Shown in pieces: positions 6,851 through 15,172 of a stretch of DNA of 23,815 bases. The stretch lies in assembly GCA_964535315.1 (NCBI GenBank), contig CAZHTS010000072.1, positions 1 through 23,815 on the forward strand, given 5' to 3'. Each line of letters starts with the position of its first letter. Within the stretch, counting starts at the first letter, position 1. The stretch is from CAZHTS01 sp964535315. GTDB lineage: Bacteria > Chloroflexota > Anaerolineae > Anaerolineales > Anaerolineaceae. The notes beneath the pieces were generated by a model that did no database searches, was not told the origin of the DNA, and saw only the letters and a list, made by a program, of their open reading frames with translations. The position numbers and the translations under genes were made by a program.

Positions 6851-7243
6851 ATGAAAATCGAGCAAGGCTTAAAATACACAACCTCAGATGAATGGGTCAA
6901 GGTGGAAGGGAACACTGCTACCGTGGGTGTATCCGATTATGCCCAGGAACAGTTGTCCGATATCGTTTTCGTTGAAGTCATCGTCGCGGTCGGAGATGAC
7001 GTCGAGAAAAATACCGCCTGCGCTACGCTCGAATCGGTCAAGGCGGCCGCCGATGTGAACATGCCGGTTTCCGGCAAGGTCGTGGCGGTCAACGAAGAAC
7101 TCTCCAAAACCCCCGAACTGGTCAACAGCGATCCATACGGCGCGGCCTGGATGCTCAAAGTGGAACTGAGCAATGCAGCCGAGTTGGATAAACTGATGGA
7201 CGCTGCCGCCTACGAGAAATATTGCGCCGAACGGAGTCACTAA
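6851..7243 (+). CDS. gcvH: Glycine cleavage system H protein
   Basis: The 130-residue lipoyl carrier protein shuttles the aminomethyl group between the P and T proteins of the glycine cleavage system. The lipoylated lysine is K64 in LESVKAAADV, and the family signature flanks DIVFVEV and LSKTPELVNSDPYGAAWML are clear. Length is normal for GcvH. AGGAG lies about 8 bases before the ATG. It is first in the riboswitch-controlled operon, and its TAA stop overlaps the ATG of gcvPA by one base. Confidence 0.97.
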   Translation: MKIEQGLKYTTSDEWVKVEGNTATVGVSDYAQEQLSDIVFVEVIVAVGDDVEKNTACATLESVKAAADVNMPVSGKVVAVNEELSKTPELVNSDPYGAAWMLKVELSNAAELDKLMDAAAYEKYCAERSH

Positions 7244-8595
7244 TGTTCATTCCCCATACGGAAGCCGAGAAGGAGGCCATGCTGCGCGCCATCGGCGTAG
7301 AAAAGATCGAAGATCTTTTCCGCGATGTCCCGGCGGCATACCGCTTCCCCAAGCTCAACCTGCCGCCGGCGCTGACCGAAATGGAGGCCAGCGCGCTGTT
7401 GCAGGAGATATCTGCGGCCAACGAGACTGCCCGCGACCTGATCTGTTTTCTGGGCGCCGGGGCTTACAATCACTACTCCCCCGCTGTGGTGGATGCGCTC
7501 ATCCGCCGGGGCGAATTCTTTACCGCCTATACCCCGTACCAGCCCGAGGTTTCGCAGGGTACGCTGCAGGCCATCTTTGAATTCCAAAGCCTGATCGCCA
7601 GCCTGACCGGCATGGAAGCCGCCAACGCCTCGCATTACGACGGCGCCACCGCCACCGCCGAGGCGGCCGTGATGGCTTATCATAATTTCCGCGGCAAACG
7701 CGGCAAAATCGTGGTCGCCCCCAGCGTCCACCCGCACTATCGCCAGACGGTGTGCACCTACGTTCAGGGCTACCCCACTATTGACATCGTTGGCGATGAA
7801 AGCGACACAGACCCGCTGGCCGGGCCAGAGACGCTTGCCGCCCTCGTCGACAATCAGACTGCGCTGGTCGTCGTCCAATACCCCGATTTCTTCGGGCGCA
7901 TCTACGACTACACCAGCCTGATCCAGACGGCGCACGCCGCCGGGGCGCTGGTGGCGGTGGTCGCCAACCCGATGGCGTTGGGGCTGCTCAAGACGCCGGG
8001 CGAAATGGGCGCCGACATCGTGGTGGGCGAAGGCCAGCCGCTGGGCATCCCGCTCTCTTACGGCGGCCCGTACGTGGGCTTCTTTGCCACCAAAAAAGAA
8101 TTCATCCGCAAGATCGCCGGGCGCCTGGTGGGTGAAAGCGTAGACGAGCAGGGCCGGCGCGGCTTCGTGCTGACGCTGACCGCCCGCGAGCAGCACATCC
8201 GCCGCGAGAAGGCCACCTCGAACATCTGCAGCAACCAGGGGCTGATCGCTTTGGCCACCACCATCTACATGAGCGTGGTCGGCAAACACGGGCTGCGCCA
8301 GGTAGCCGAACTGTGCTATCACAAGGCGCATTACGCCGCCGAACAGATCGCCGCCATCCCCGGTTTCAGCGTGTGCTCCGGCGCACCCTATTTCCACGAA
8401 TTCGTCGTCTGCTGCCCGCAGCCGGTGAAAGACATCAACGATCACCTGCTCGAACACGGCATCCTCGGCGGGTACGATCTGAGCAACGACTACCCGGCCC
8501 TGCAAAACCACATGCTGGTGGCCGTGACCGAAATGAACAGCCGCGAGGACATCGATACCCTCTGCGCCGCGCTCCAGGAGGTGACCCATGCCTGA
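7243..8595 (+). CDS. gcvPA: Glycine dehydrogenase (decarboxylating) subunit 1
   Basis: The 450-residue N-terminal half of the two-subunit P protein decarboxylates glycine together with GcvPB. Family hallmarks include MFIPHTEAEKEAML at the start, GAGAYNHYSP, FFTAYTPYQPEVSQGTLQ, MEAANASHYDGATATAEA and the GEGQPLGIPLSYGGPYVG loop. I place the start at ATG 7243, overlapping the gcvH stop in TAATG, with GGAG just upstream; an upstream in-frame start at 7222 would run inside gcvH. Its end overlaps gcvPB by 8 bases, so the subunits are translationally coupled for balanced synthesis. Confidence 0.97.
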   Translation: MFIPHTEAEKEAMLRAIGVEKIEDLFRDVPAAYRFPKLNLPPALTEMEASALLQEISAANETARDLICFLGAGAYNHYSPAVVDALIRRGEFFTAYTPYQPEVSQGTLQAIFEFQSLIASLTGMEAANASHYDGATATAEAAVMAYHNFRGKRGKIVVAPSVHPHYRQTVCTYVQGYPTIDIVGDESDTDPLAGPETLAALVDNQTALVVVQYPDFFGRIYDYTSLIQTAHAAGALVAVVANPMALGLLKTPGEMGADIVVGEGQPLGIPLSYGGPYVGFFATKKEFIRKIAGRLVGESVDEQGRRGFVLTLTAREQHIRREKATSNICSNQGLIALATTIYMSVVGKHGLRQVAELCYHKAHYAAEQIAAIPGFSVCSGAPYFHEFVVCCPQPVKDINDHLLEHGILGGYDLSNDYPALQNHMLVAVTEMNSREDIDTLCAALQEVTHA

Positions 8596-10051
8596 GCCGA
8601 CCATCTACGAAATGTCTGCACCCGGCCGCAGCGGCGTGCGCTTCCCCGAGCCCGATGTGCCGCAGACGCCGCTGCCCGAGGGCCTGCTGCGCGCCAGCCT
8701 GCCGCTGCCCGAACTCTCTGAACTGGACGTGGTGCGCCACTTCACCGCCCTCTCACGGCAAAATTATTGCATCGACGGCGGCTTCTATCCGCTGGGGTCG
8801 TGCACGATGAAATACAACCCCAAGATCAACGAGGACACCGCCCGCCTGGCCGGCTTTGCCCACACCCACCCGCTGCAGCCGATCGAGACCGTGCAAGGCA
8901 ACCTGAGCCTGATGTACGAATTGCAGGAATGGCTGGGGGAGATCAGCGGCTTTGCCGGTGTCACCCTGCAGCCGGCCGCCGGCGCGCACGGCGAATACGT
9001 GGGCGTGTTGATCATTCGCGCCTACCACCAATCGCGCGGCGACAGCAAACGGGTGCGCATGCTCATCCCCGACTCGGCCCACGGCACCAACCCGGCCAGT
9101 TCGGCCATGAGCGGCTTCGAGGTCGTGCCGGTGGCGACCGACGCCAACGGCGATGTGGACCTGGATGCCCTGCGCGCCGTGTGCGACGACCGCCTGGCGG
9201 GCCTGATGCTCACCAACCCCAACACACTGGGGCTGTTCGAAAGCAACGTGCTCGAAGTAATCAAAATCGTCCATGAAGCCGGCGGGCTGGTGTACGGCGA
9301 CGGCGCCAACTTCAACGCCATCCTGGGCGTGGTCCGTCCCGGTGACCTGGGCATCGACGTGATGCACTTCAACCTGCACAAGACCTTCTCCACCCCGCAC
9401 GGCGGCGGCGGACCCGGCAGCGGTCCGGTGGGCGTGGCCGAACATCTGGTCGATTTCCTCCCCGGCCCGCTCGTCGATGTCATCGAAGAAGGCGACGAGA
9501 ACGTGCCCCCGCTGTACGGCTACAAGACGCCGGCCCAATCCATCGGACGCATCAAGGCCTTTAACGGCCAGTTCGGCATGATGGTGCGCGCCTACACCTA
9601 CATCGCCATGCACGGGCCCGAGGGACTGCGCAACGTGGCCGAGTACGCCGTACTCAACGCCAATTACCTGCTCTCTCGCCTGCGCCAGCACTACACCCTG
9701 CCCTACCAACGCATCTGCATGCACGAATTCGTGGTCGAAGGCCGCTGGGCAGACGCTCCCGAAGTCCATGCCCTGGACATCGCCAAGCGTCTGATGGACT
9801 ACAACTTCCACCCGCCGACCAATTACTTCCCGTTGATCGTGCACGAAGCGTTGATGATCGAGCCGACCGAAACCGAGAGCAAGCAGACGCTGGACAGCTT
9901 CGCCGATACGTTGATCAAGATCGCCGAAGAAGCGCACACCCAGCCCGAACTGCTCAAACAGGCGCCCCACAACACCCCCGTTGGCCGCCTGGACGAGGTC
10001 AAGGCCGCCAAAGATCTGGTGTTGTGCTGCTGGATCCCCGACAAAGACTGA
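8588..10051 (+). CDS. gcvPB: Glycine dehydrogenase (decarboxylating) subunit 2
   Basis: The 487-residue catalytic subunit of the P protein carries pyridoxal phosphate. The Schiff-base lysine is K265 in HFNLHKTFSTPHGGGGPG, and other hallmarks are YPLGSCTMKYNPK (67-79) and AHGTNPASSAM (164-174). AGGAGG (8576-8581), inside the end of gcvPA, serves as ribosome binding site. It is the last gene of the operon and is followed by a strong terminator. With gcvH and gcvPA it gives H and P activities; the aminomethyltransferase GcvT and lipoamide dehydrogenase must be encoded elsewhere. Confidence 0.97.
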   Translation: MPEPTIYEMSAPGRSGVRFPEPDVPQTPLPEGLLRASLPLPELSELDVVRHFTALSRQNYCIDGGFYPLGSCTMKYNPKINEDTARLAGFAHTHPLQPIETVQGNLSLMYELQEWLGEISGFAGVTLQPAAGAHGEYVGVLIIRAYHQSRGDSKRVRMLIPDSAHGTNPASSAMSGFEVVPVATDANGDVDLDALRAVCDDRLAGLMLTNPNTLGLFESNVLEVIKIVHEAGGLVYGDGANFNAILGVVRPGDLGIDVMHFNLHKTFSTPHGGGGPGSGPVGVAEHLVDFLPGPLVDVIEEGDENVPPLYGYKTPAQSIGRIKAFNGQFGMMVRAYTYIAMHGPEGLRNVAEYAVLNANYLLSRLRQHYTLPYQRICMHEFVVEGRWADAPEVHALDIAKRLMDYNFHPPTNYFPLIVHEALMIEPTETESKQTLDSFADTLIKIAEEAHTQPELLKQAPHNTPVGRLDEVKAAKDLVLCCWIPDKD

Positions 10052-10078
10052 CGTTCATCGCGCCTGTCGTTAAAAATC

Positions 10079-10118
10079 AAAACGATCCCGGTTCAAACAG
10101 GAACCGGGATCGTTTTTC
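10079..10118 (+). terminator. Intrinsic terminator of the gcv operon
   Basis: A 16-bp perfect stem pairs 10079-10094 (core CGATCCCGGTTC) with 10101-10116 around the 6-base loop AAACAG, with A-rich and T-rich flanks. Its symmetry would allow termination from either side. It isolates gcvPB from the Lrp-family gene. Confidence 0.92.
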
Positions 10119-10135
10119 CGTGCGGCGCTGCGTCA

Positions 10136-10178
10136 TTTTCGGAAAAAGCAAACTACAGTCTTGTATTTTTCGGAAAGC
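10136..10178 (+). repeat. Duplicated near-palindromic boxes TTTTCGGAAA upstream of the Lrp-family gene
   Basis: TTTTCGGAAAAAGC (10136-10149) and TTTTCGGAAAGC (10167-10178) repeat the near-palindrome TTTCNGAAA with a 31-base period, close to three helical turns. They flank and overlap the -35 to -10 spacer of the promoter at 10161-10189. This is where an autorepressor would bind, so they are candidate operators for the Lrp-like protein. They do not match the E. coli Lrp consensus closely. Confidence 0.4.
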
Positions 10179-10189
10179 TTTTGTATACT
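10161..10189 (+). promoter_or_regulatory. Promoter of the Lrp/AsnC-family gene
   Basis: TTGTAT (10161-10166) and TATACT (10184-10189) have a 17-base spacer. The predicted start near 10196 leaves a short leader of about 17 bases before the ATG at 10213. Confidence 0.7.
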
Positions 10190-10212
10190 AATCGTATCAC
10201 TCGGAACCCACT

Positions 10213-10707
10213 ATGACAAACCACATCGACACCATCGACAAGAAAATCGTAGACCTGCTGATGAGCGACGGCCGGATGAGCTGCGCCGATATCGCCCGGG
10301 CGGTCGGCAACATCTCCGAGCGCTCCATCCGTTACCGGCTGGATAAGTTACTGGAAGAGAAGGTCATTTGCATCAGCGCCATCGTAGACCCCAAACGGCT
10401 GGGCTACACCGTGGTGGCTGATGTTTTTATTGAGGTCGAACCCGGCCTGGTGATGAGCGTGGCGCACCAGATCGTCGAGTTCGAGAACGTCAGTTATGTT
10501 GCCTGTGCTACGGGGGAAAATGATATCAGCGTACAGATCATCGCCCACGACAACGCTGAACTCTACCGCTTTGTAACCGAAGTCCTGGGCAAAATCCCAG
10601 GCGTACGCAAAACAACCACCTCCATTGTCCCCATTATCTTAAAAGATGTTTACCGGTGGCGAATCCCTGGTTGTGATCTGGATGATACACCTGAACCTCA
10701 AAAATAA
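10213..10707 (+). CDS. Lrp/AsnC-family transcriptional regulator
   Basis: The 164-residue protein has an N-terminal helix-turn-helix (about 5-60: IDTIDKKIVDLLMSDGRMSC, then IARAV and RSIRYRLDKL) and a C-terminal RAM ligand-binding domain (about 70-150, with VACATGENDISVQIIA). Such proteins form octameric or similar assemblies and sense amino acids. It sits alone behind its own promoter and immediately before a run of amino-acid or polyamine catabolism genes, so local control of those genes is a reasonable inference. Repeated TTTTCGGAAA boxes at its promoter suggest autoregulation. Only a weak CGGA ribosome binding site precedes the ATG. Confidence 0.92.
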   Translation: MTNHIDTIDKKIVDLLMSDGRMSCADIARAVGNISERSIRYRLDKLLEEKVICISAIVDPKRLGYTVVADVFIEVEPGLVMSVAHQIVEFENVSYVACATGENDISVQIIAHDNAELYRFVTEVLGKIPGVRKTTTSIVPIILKDVYRWRIPGCDLDDTPEPQK

Positions 10708-10725
10708 ATAGCGGCAGTTCCACCC

Positions 10726-10760
10726 TGCTCCCCACCGGGGAGTAGTTTGTCCTTTTTAAC
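10726..10760 (+). terminator. Weak terminator or attenuator between the Lrp-family gene and the aminotransferase
   Basis: CTCCCC (10728-10733) pairs with GGGGAG (10737-10742) around the loop ACC, and can be extended by T-A and G-U pairs to 10726-10744. A T-rich stretch (TTTGTCCTTTTT) follows. The 3-base loop and interrupted T-run make it a modest terminator. It may partly uncouple the regulator from the catabolic genes. Confidence 0.5.
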
Positions 10761-10777
10761 CCTGCCAGGAGGCCAGC

Positions 10778-12136
10778 ATGTACGAACTCCTTGACCAGGC
10801 CATCGAGTATTCTGATCGTTGGCTGAATATCATCAAAAGCCCGACCGTAAGCGAAGCGGAGGGCAAGCAAATCATCGATGAATCCAAATACAACTTCGCA
10901 GAATACTTCAACAGAGGTTGGCTTGAATATCGCAAGTCGGTCACGGAGGCGGGCGATTGGGCCGCCACCGAATGGAGCGGCTCGGGCGCGGTATTTGAAG
11001 ACATCCTGGGGCGTAAATTTCTGGATTGTCTGGGCGGCTATGGAATGATGGATCTCGGCTGGGGCCACCCGGATGTGGTCGCCGCCGTGCGCGCCCAGTT
11101 GGGACGCACCCCCATGCCCAGCCAGGAACTGATCGACCCGCTGCGCGGGGTGCTGGCCCGGTTGATGGCCCTCATCACCCCGGGCGATATCAAGTACAGC
11201 TTCTTCTGCGCCAGCGGCACCGAATCGATCGAAGGCGCCATCAAGCTGGCGAAGATGTACACCGGCAAAACCGGTTTCATCGCCGCCGTGAAGGGCTTCC
11301 ACGGCAAGACGATGGGCTCGCTCAGCATGATGGGCAAGAAAGACTATCGCCAGCCGCCGGGCGTTTTATATGGCGGCCCAATCTACCACGTCCCCTACGG
11401 CGACGCCGGGGCGGTCGAACGGCAACTGGATATCTGCGAGCGGGTCGGTGTGGGCATCGCCGCCGTCATCATGGAACCGATCCAGGGTGAGGCCGGCGCC
11501 ATCCTGCCGCCCGATGATTTCTGGCCGCGCATCCGCGCCGCCACCACGCAGTATGGCGCCCTGTTAATCGCCGACGAGGTGCAAACCGGCCTGGGGCGCA
11601 CCGGCACGCTGTGGGGCGTCGATCACTGGAACGTAAAACCGGATATCCTGGCGGTGGCCAAGTCGCTGGGCGGCGGCGTCATGCCCATCAGCGCCTTCTG
11701 CTCGACCGAAGAAATCTGGCAGGTGATGATGGATCCCAATCCATTCATCCATACCACCACCACCGGCGGCGGGGCGCTGGCGTGCAGCGCGGCCATCGCC
11801 GCCATCAACGTCACCCTGCGTGATCGTCTGTGGGAACAGGCCGCCGCCAAGGGCAATTACGTCATGCCCAAATTACAGGCGCTGGCCCAACAATACCCGC
11901 ATATCTTCGATTTCATCTCCGGCCGCGGCCTGTTGATTGGTTTGCATTTCAAAGACGCCGCCGTCGGGTACCGTGTCGCCGCCGGGTTGTTCAAACGCGG
12001 GGTGCTGGTCGCCGGTACGTTAACCAGCGCCCACACCATCCGCATCGAACCGCCGCTGGTGATCACCTACGAACAACTGGATGAAGTTCTGAACCGACTC
12101 AGCGACGTGCTGGCCGAAATCAATAAGACCCTCTAA
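10778..12136 (+). CDS. patA: Class III aminotransferase, putrescine aminotransferase-like
   Basis: The 452-residue PLP enzyme transfers a terminal amino group to 2-oxoglutarate. The PLP lysine is K295 in AVAKSLGGGVMP and the PLP-nitrogen aspartate is D266 in IADEVQTGLGRTG. EYRKSVTEAGD (50-60), KYSFFCASGTES and RGVLVAGTLTSAHTIRIEPP match E. coli putrescine aminotransferase PatA closely from memory, and length is also similar (E. coli about 459). A strong AGGAGG (10767-10772) precedes the ATG. It opens a five-gene run with two transporters, a saccharopine-dehydrogenase-like enzyme and a second class III aminotransferase, which suggests putrescine, cadaverine, lysine or ornithine breakdown. The exact substrate cannot be told from sequence; related class III enzymes act on ornithine or lysine. 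Confidence 0.8.
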   Translation: MYELLDQAIEYSDRWLNIIKSPTVSEAEGKQIIDESKYNFAEYFNRGWLEYRKSVTEAGDWAATEWSGSGAVFEDILGRKFLDCLGGYGMMDLGWGHPDVVAAVRAQLGRTPMPSQELIDPLRGVLARLMALITPGDIKYSFFCASGTESIEGAIKLAKMYTGKTGFIAAVKGFHGKTMGSLSMMGKKDYRQPPGVLYGGPIYHVPYGDAGAVERQLDICERVGVGIAAVIMEPIQGEAGAILPPDDFWPRIRAATTQYGALLIADEVQTGLGRTGTLWGVDHWNVKPDILAVAKSLGGGVMPISAFCSTEEIWQVMMDPNPFIHTTTTGGGALACSAAIAAINVTLRDRLWEQAAAKGNYVMPKLQALAQQYPHIFDFISGRGLLIGLHFKDAAVGYRVAAGLFKRGVLVAGTLTSAHTIRIEPPLVITYEQLDEVLNRLSDVLAEINKTL

Positions 12137-12177
12137 AACAGGGCCTGCCCCTTTTCGCATCGTCCAAGGAGAGCAAG

Positions 12178-13788
12178 ATGGACATCAGCGGTTACGAGTA
12201 TAAGTGGCTGGTTCTGACAGTCATCGTCATTCTGTTTGCCATCCGGCTCGGCGTAGGCTATTACGCTTCTCGCCGGGTGACAAACGCGGCCGACTACATC
12301 GTCGCCGGCCGGCGTCTTCCCATCTATCTGGCATCTGCATCCATCATGGCCACCTGGTTCGCCGCCGAGGTGCTGATGGGCGCCAGTTCCAACGCCTACC
12401 AGTATGGCTTCCAGGGGGTCGTTTTCGACCCATTTGGCGCCGGGTTGTGCCTGTTGATTTCGGGCTTCTTCTTCATCCGCATCATGCGCCGCGCCCGTTA
12501 TCTCACCCTCATCGACTTCTTCGACCGCCGCTACGGCAAAACGATGGGCTTCCTGGTCTCGGTCATCCAGATCATCACCTACTTCGGCTGGACCGCCGCC
12601 CAGATCGTGGCCGGCGGCAACATTGTCCACGCCCTGTTTGGCTGGCCGGTGGCGGCCGGCATGCTGCTGGTAGCCACCATCGTAACCTTCTACACCATGA
12701 TGGGCGGGATGTGGGCCGACACGCTGCTCGACTTCATGCAGATGTTCCTTACCGCCGGCGGCATCACCCTGGTATTCATCGCCGTGATGAACGCCGTGGG
12801 CGGCTGGGATGCGTTTGTCGGCAGCGCCGGCTCCATGTTCGTTTCCAAACCGTTCACGCTGCTGCCGATCCCGGGCGAGGGCTATCTGGGTTACGATGGG
12901 CTGCTCGGCTGGACCTACTGGCTGGCCGCCTGGATGGCGGTCGGGCTGGGCAGCATCGCCGCCCAGGACCTGATGCAGCGCTCGATGGCCGCTCGCAACG
13001 AAGCCACCTCGGTCTACGGCACCTACTTCGCCTCGGCCCTCTACCTGGGTTTTGGCGTGCTCTCGCCGCTGATCGGCATCGCCATGTATGTGCTCAACCC
13101 CAACCTGGCCGTCGACCAGACCGAATTCCTGCTGGTCTCGGCCTCCATGCAATACCTGTCGCCTGTGCTCACCTCCATCTTCATCGCCGCCCTGGCCTCG
13201 GCGCTGATGAGCACCTCCGACACTTCCATCCTGGCCGGCGCATCGGTGCTGTCTGAAAATGTGCTGCCCTTCCTGCGCGTCAAGGTCAGCGAGAGCAAAC
13301 AATTGCTGGTCACCCGCATCTCGGTGCTGGTCATCGGCGCCGCCAGTCTGTTAATCGCCATGTACGCCGAAACCATCTACAAACTGGCCGTGTTCGCCTG
13401 GACCGTGCTGCTGGTGGGCGTGTTCGTGCCGTTTGCCTTTGGTATGTACTGGAAGAAGGCCAACGCTGCCGGCGCAGTGGCCGCCTTTGTGGGCGGTTTT
13501 GGCACCTGGCTGATCATGACCCTGGTGGTCTTGCTGCCGATCACCATGGAGGTCAACGCCGGCGACTTCGAGGTCGCCATCTGGGACGCCGCCTACATTG
13601 GTTCCGTGCCATCCCTGATCGTTTCGCTGCTGGGAATGATCGTCGGCTCGCTCGTCACCCAGAAGAAGTTCGCCCCCATCCCCTTCACAGATGTAGACAA
13701 CAAACCCATGCCCTTCAAAGACCGCCTGGGCACCCTGCCCATCTGGGACGCATTCCGCAAGCTCAGGCCGGAGGAGGAAGACCAATAG
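12178..13788 (+). CDS. Sodium:solute symporter family (SSS) transporter
   Basis: The 536-residue integral membrane protein has about 13 hydrophobic segments, starting at residues 9-28. The SSS signature region YTMMGGMWADTLLDFMQMF (172-190) and the substrate/sodium-site helix ATWFAAEVLMGASSNAYQYG (58-77) are visible. The C-terminal tail (about 500-536) is cytoplasmic and charged. AAGGAGAG (12166-12173) precedes the ATG. It lies 41 bases after the PatA-like gene, so co-transcription is likely. Families of this type import proline, pantothenate, putrescine-like amines or other small organic solutes with sodium; context points to an amine or amino acid. Confidence 0.88.
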   Translation: MDISGYEYKWLVLTVIVILFAIRLGVGYYASRRVTNAADYIVAGRRLPIYLASASIMATWFAAEVLMGASSNAYQYGFQGVVFDPFGAGLCLLISGFFFIRIMRRARYLTLIDFFDRRYGKTMGFLVSVIQIITYFGWTAAQIVAGGNIVHALFGWPVAAGMLLVATIVTFYTMMGGMWADTLLDFMQMFLTAGGITLVFIAVMNAVGGWDAFVGSAGSMFVSKPFTLLPIPGEGYLGYDGLLGWTYWLAAWMAVGLGSIAAQDLMQRSMAARNEATSVYGTYFASALYLGFGVLSPLIGIAMYVLNPNLAVDQTEFLLVSASMQYLSPVLTSIFIAALASALMSTSDTSILAGASVLSENVLPFLRVKVSESKQLLVTRISVLVIGAASLLIAMYAETIYKLAVFAWTVLLVGVFVPFAFGMYWKKANAAGAVAAFVGGFGTWLIMTLVVLLPITMEVNAGDFEVAIWDAAYIGSVPSLIVSLLGMIVGSLVTQKKFAPIPFTDVDNKPMPFKDRLGTLPIWDAFRKLRPEEEDQ

Positions 13789-13855
13789 TCCGTTCCAGGC
13801 GGCGCTGGCCGCCCGATCGTCTCAACATTCAAACCTCATTCACAAGGAGAATCTC

Positions 13856-15061
13856 ATGAAAGTATTGCTCGTTGGCGTAGGTGGCGTTGGTGAAGCGATT
13901 GCAGTCATTGCCTCCAAACGGAAATGGCTCACCCAGATGGTCCTGGCCGATTACAACAAAGATCGCGCCCTGGAGGTGCAGACCAAGCTGGGCGACACCG
14001 AACGTTTCCCCGCCGAATTTGTGGATGCCTCGAAGCAGGCCATGATCGAGGAACTGGCGAAAAAATATCAGGTCGACCTGATCATGAACGCCTGCGATCC
14101 ACTGTATAACGAACCCATCTTCGACGCCGCGTTTGCCTGCGGTTGCACCTACATGGACATGGCCATGACCCTGTCTCAGCCCCACCCCACCGATCCCTAC
14201 AACCAGCCCGGCGTCAAACTGGGTGATTATCAATTCGAACGCGCCGCACAGTGGGAAGAAAAGGGCCTGCTTGCCCTGCTGGGCATCGGCGTTGAGCCGG
14301 GCATGGCCGATCTGTTCGCCCGCTATGCGCAGGATCATCTCTTTGATGAAATCGAGGAAGTCGGTATTCGCGACGGCGCCAACCTGGAAGTGCGCGGCTA
14401 CGAGTTCGCCCCGAACTTCTCCATCTGGACCACCATCGAAGAATGTCTCAACCCACCCGTCATCTGGGAGAAGGACAAGGGCTGGTTTACCACTGCCCCC
14501 TTCTCGGAGCCCGAGGTCTTTGAGTTCCCTGAAGGCATCGGCAACGTTGAGTGCGTCAACGTCGAGCACGAAGAAGTCCTGCTCGTACCGCGCTGGATCA
14601 AGTGTAAGCGGGTAACTTTCAAGTACGGCCTCGGCGATCAGTTCATCGGCGTGCTCAAGACCCTGCACATGCTGGGGCTGGACAACAAAGAACCGATCAA
14701 GGTCAAGGGCTGCCTGGTTGCGCCGCGCGACGTGGTCGCCGCCTGCCTGCCCGACCCGGCCCATCTGGGCGATCACATGTTCGGCAAGACCTGCGCCGGC
14801 ACCTGGGTCAAGGGCGTCAAAGACGGCAAACCGCGCCAGGTGTATCTGTATCAGGTTGCCGATAACGAGACCTGCATGCGCGAATTGGGCGTGCAGGCCG
14901 TGGTGGCCCAGACCGCTTTCAACGCCGTGATCGCCATGGAACTGCTGGATCAGGGCGCCTGGAAAGCCACCGGCGTCATCGGTCCTGAGGCGCTCGACCC
15001 GGTACCGTTCATGAACCTGATGGCCGAATACGGCTTCCCCTACGGGATCAAAGAAATGTAG
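13856..15061 (+). CDS. Saccharopine dehydrogenase-like NAD(P)-binding oxidoreductase
   Basis: The 401-residue protein has an N-terminal Rossmann fold with GVGGVGEA (7-14), an acidic residue after the second strand (VLADYNKDRA) and the family pattern IMNACDPLYNEPIFDAAFACGCTYMDMA. The C-terminal part (about 130-390) matches the saccharopine dehydrogenase catalytic domain. Related enzymes are saccharopine reductase/dehydrogenase, lysine 6-dehydrogenase and carboxynorspermidine dehydrogenase, all acting on C-N bonds of lysine- or polyamine-derived substrates. AAGGAG lies 7 bases before the ATG. Its place between two transporters and beside two terminal-amine aminotransferases supports a role in lysine or polyamine metabolism. 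The precise substrate is not decided by the sequence. Confidence 0.8.
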   Translation: MKVLLVGVGGVGEAIAVIASKRKWLTQMVLADYNKDRALEVQTKLGDTERFPAEFVDASKQAMIEELAKKYQVDLIMNACDPLYNEPIFDAAFACGCTYMDMAMTLSQPHPTDPYNQPGVKLGDYQFERAAQWEEKGLLALLGIGVEPGMADLFARYAQDHLFDEIEEVGIRDGANLEVRGYEFAPNFSIWTTIEECLNPPVIWEKDKGWFTTAPFSEPEVFEFPEGIGNVECVNVEHEEVLLVPRWIKCKRVTFKYGLGDQFIGVLKTLHMLGLDNKEPIKVKGCLVAPRDVVAACLPDPAHLGDHMFGKTCAGTWVKGVKDGKPRQVYLYQVADNETCMRELGVQAVVAQTAFNAVIAMELLDQGAWKATGVIGPEALDPVPFMNLMAEYGFPYGIKEM

Positions 15062-15096
15062 ACCTGAACATCCCTCTTCGCAAAAAGGGTATCCAG

Positions 15097-15133
15097 CTGG
15101 TTGGTTTTCGGGACTCTCCCGGAGACCAACCAG
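15097..15133 (+). repeat. Long stem-loop upstream of the APC permease gene
   Basis: A 17-bp stem pairs 15097-15113 (CTGGTTGGTTTTCGGGA) with 15117-15133 around the 3-base loop CTC; two of the pairs are G-U in RNA. No T-run follows, so it is not an ordinary terminator. It lies 35 bases after the saccharopine-dehydrogenase-like gene and 39 bases before the permease start. It could stabilise or process the mRNA, or be a regulator binding site. Confidence 0.75.
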
Positions 15134-15172
15134 ATGTTCGTTGAAAAACCAGACAGGTGTGAGGAGAAAAAG

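Noticed and set aside
7240..8604. 454-residue open frame on the minus strand opposite gcvPA.
   Set aside because: It mirrors gcvPA, shows biased His/Gly/Val composition and no domain, and is a shadow frame of GC-rich coding DNA. The same applies to the long frames opposite alaS (22288-23805), the helicase (34-1581) and the SSS gene (12133-13302).
13798..13813. GGCGGC-GCTG-GCCGCC hairpin after the SSS gene.
   Set aside because: A 6-bp GC stem without T-run is expected by chance in such DNA; too weak for a terminator call.
15101..15172. Longer N-terminus for the APC permease starting at 15101.
   Set aside because: It begins inside the 17-bp stem-loop and before the clear GAGGAG site at 15161-15166; the extension looks unlike a permease N-terminus.
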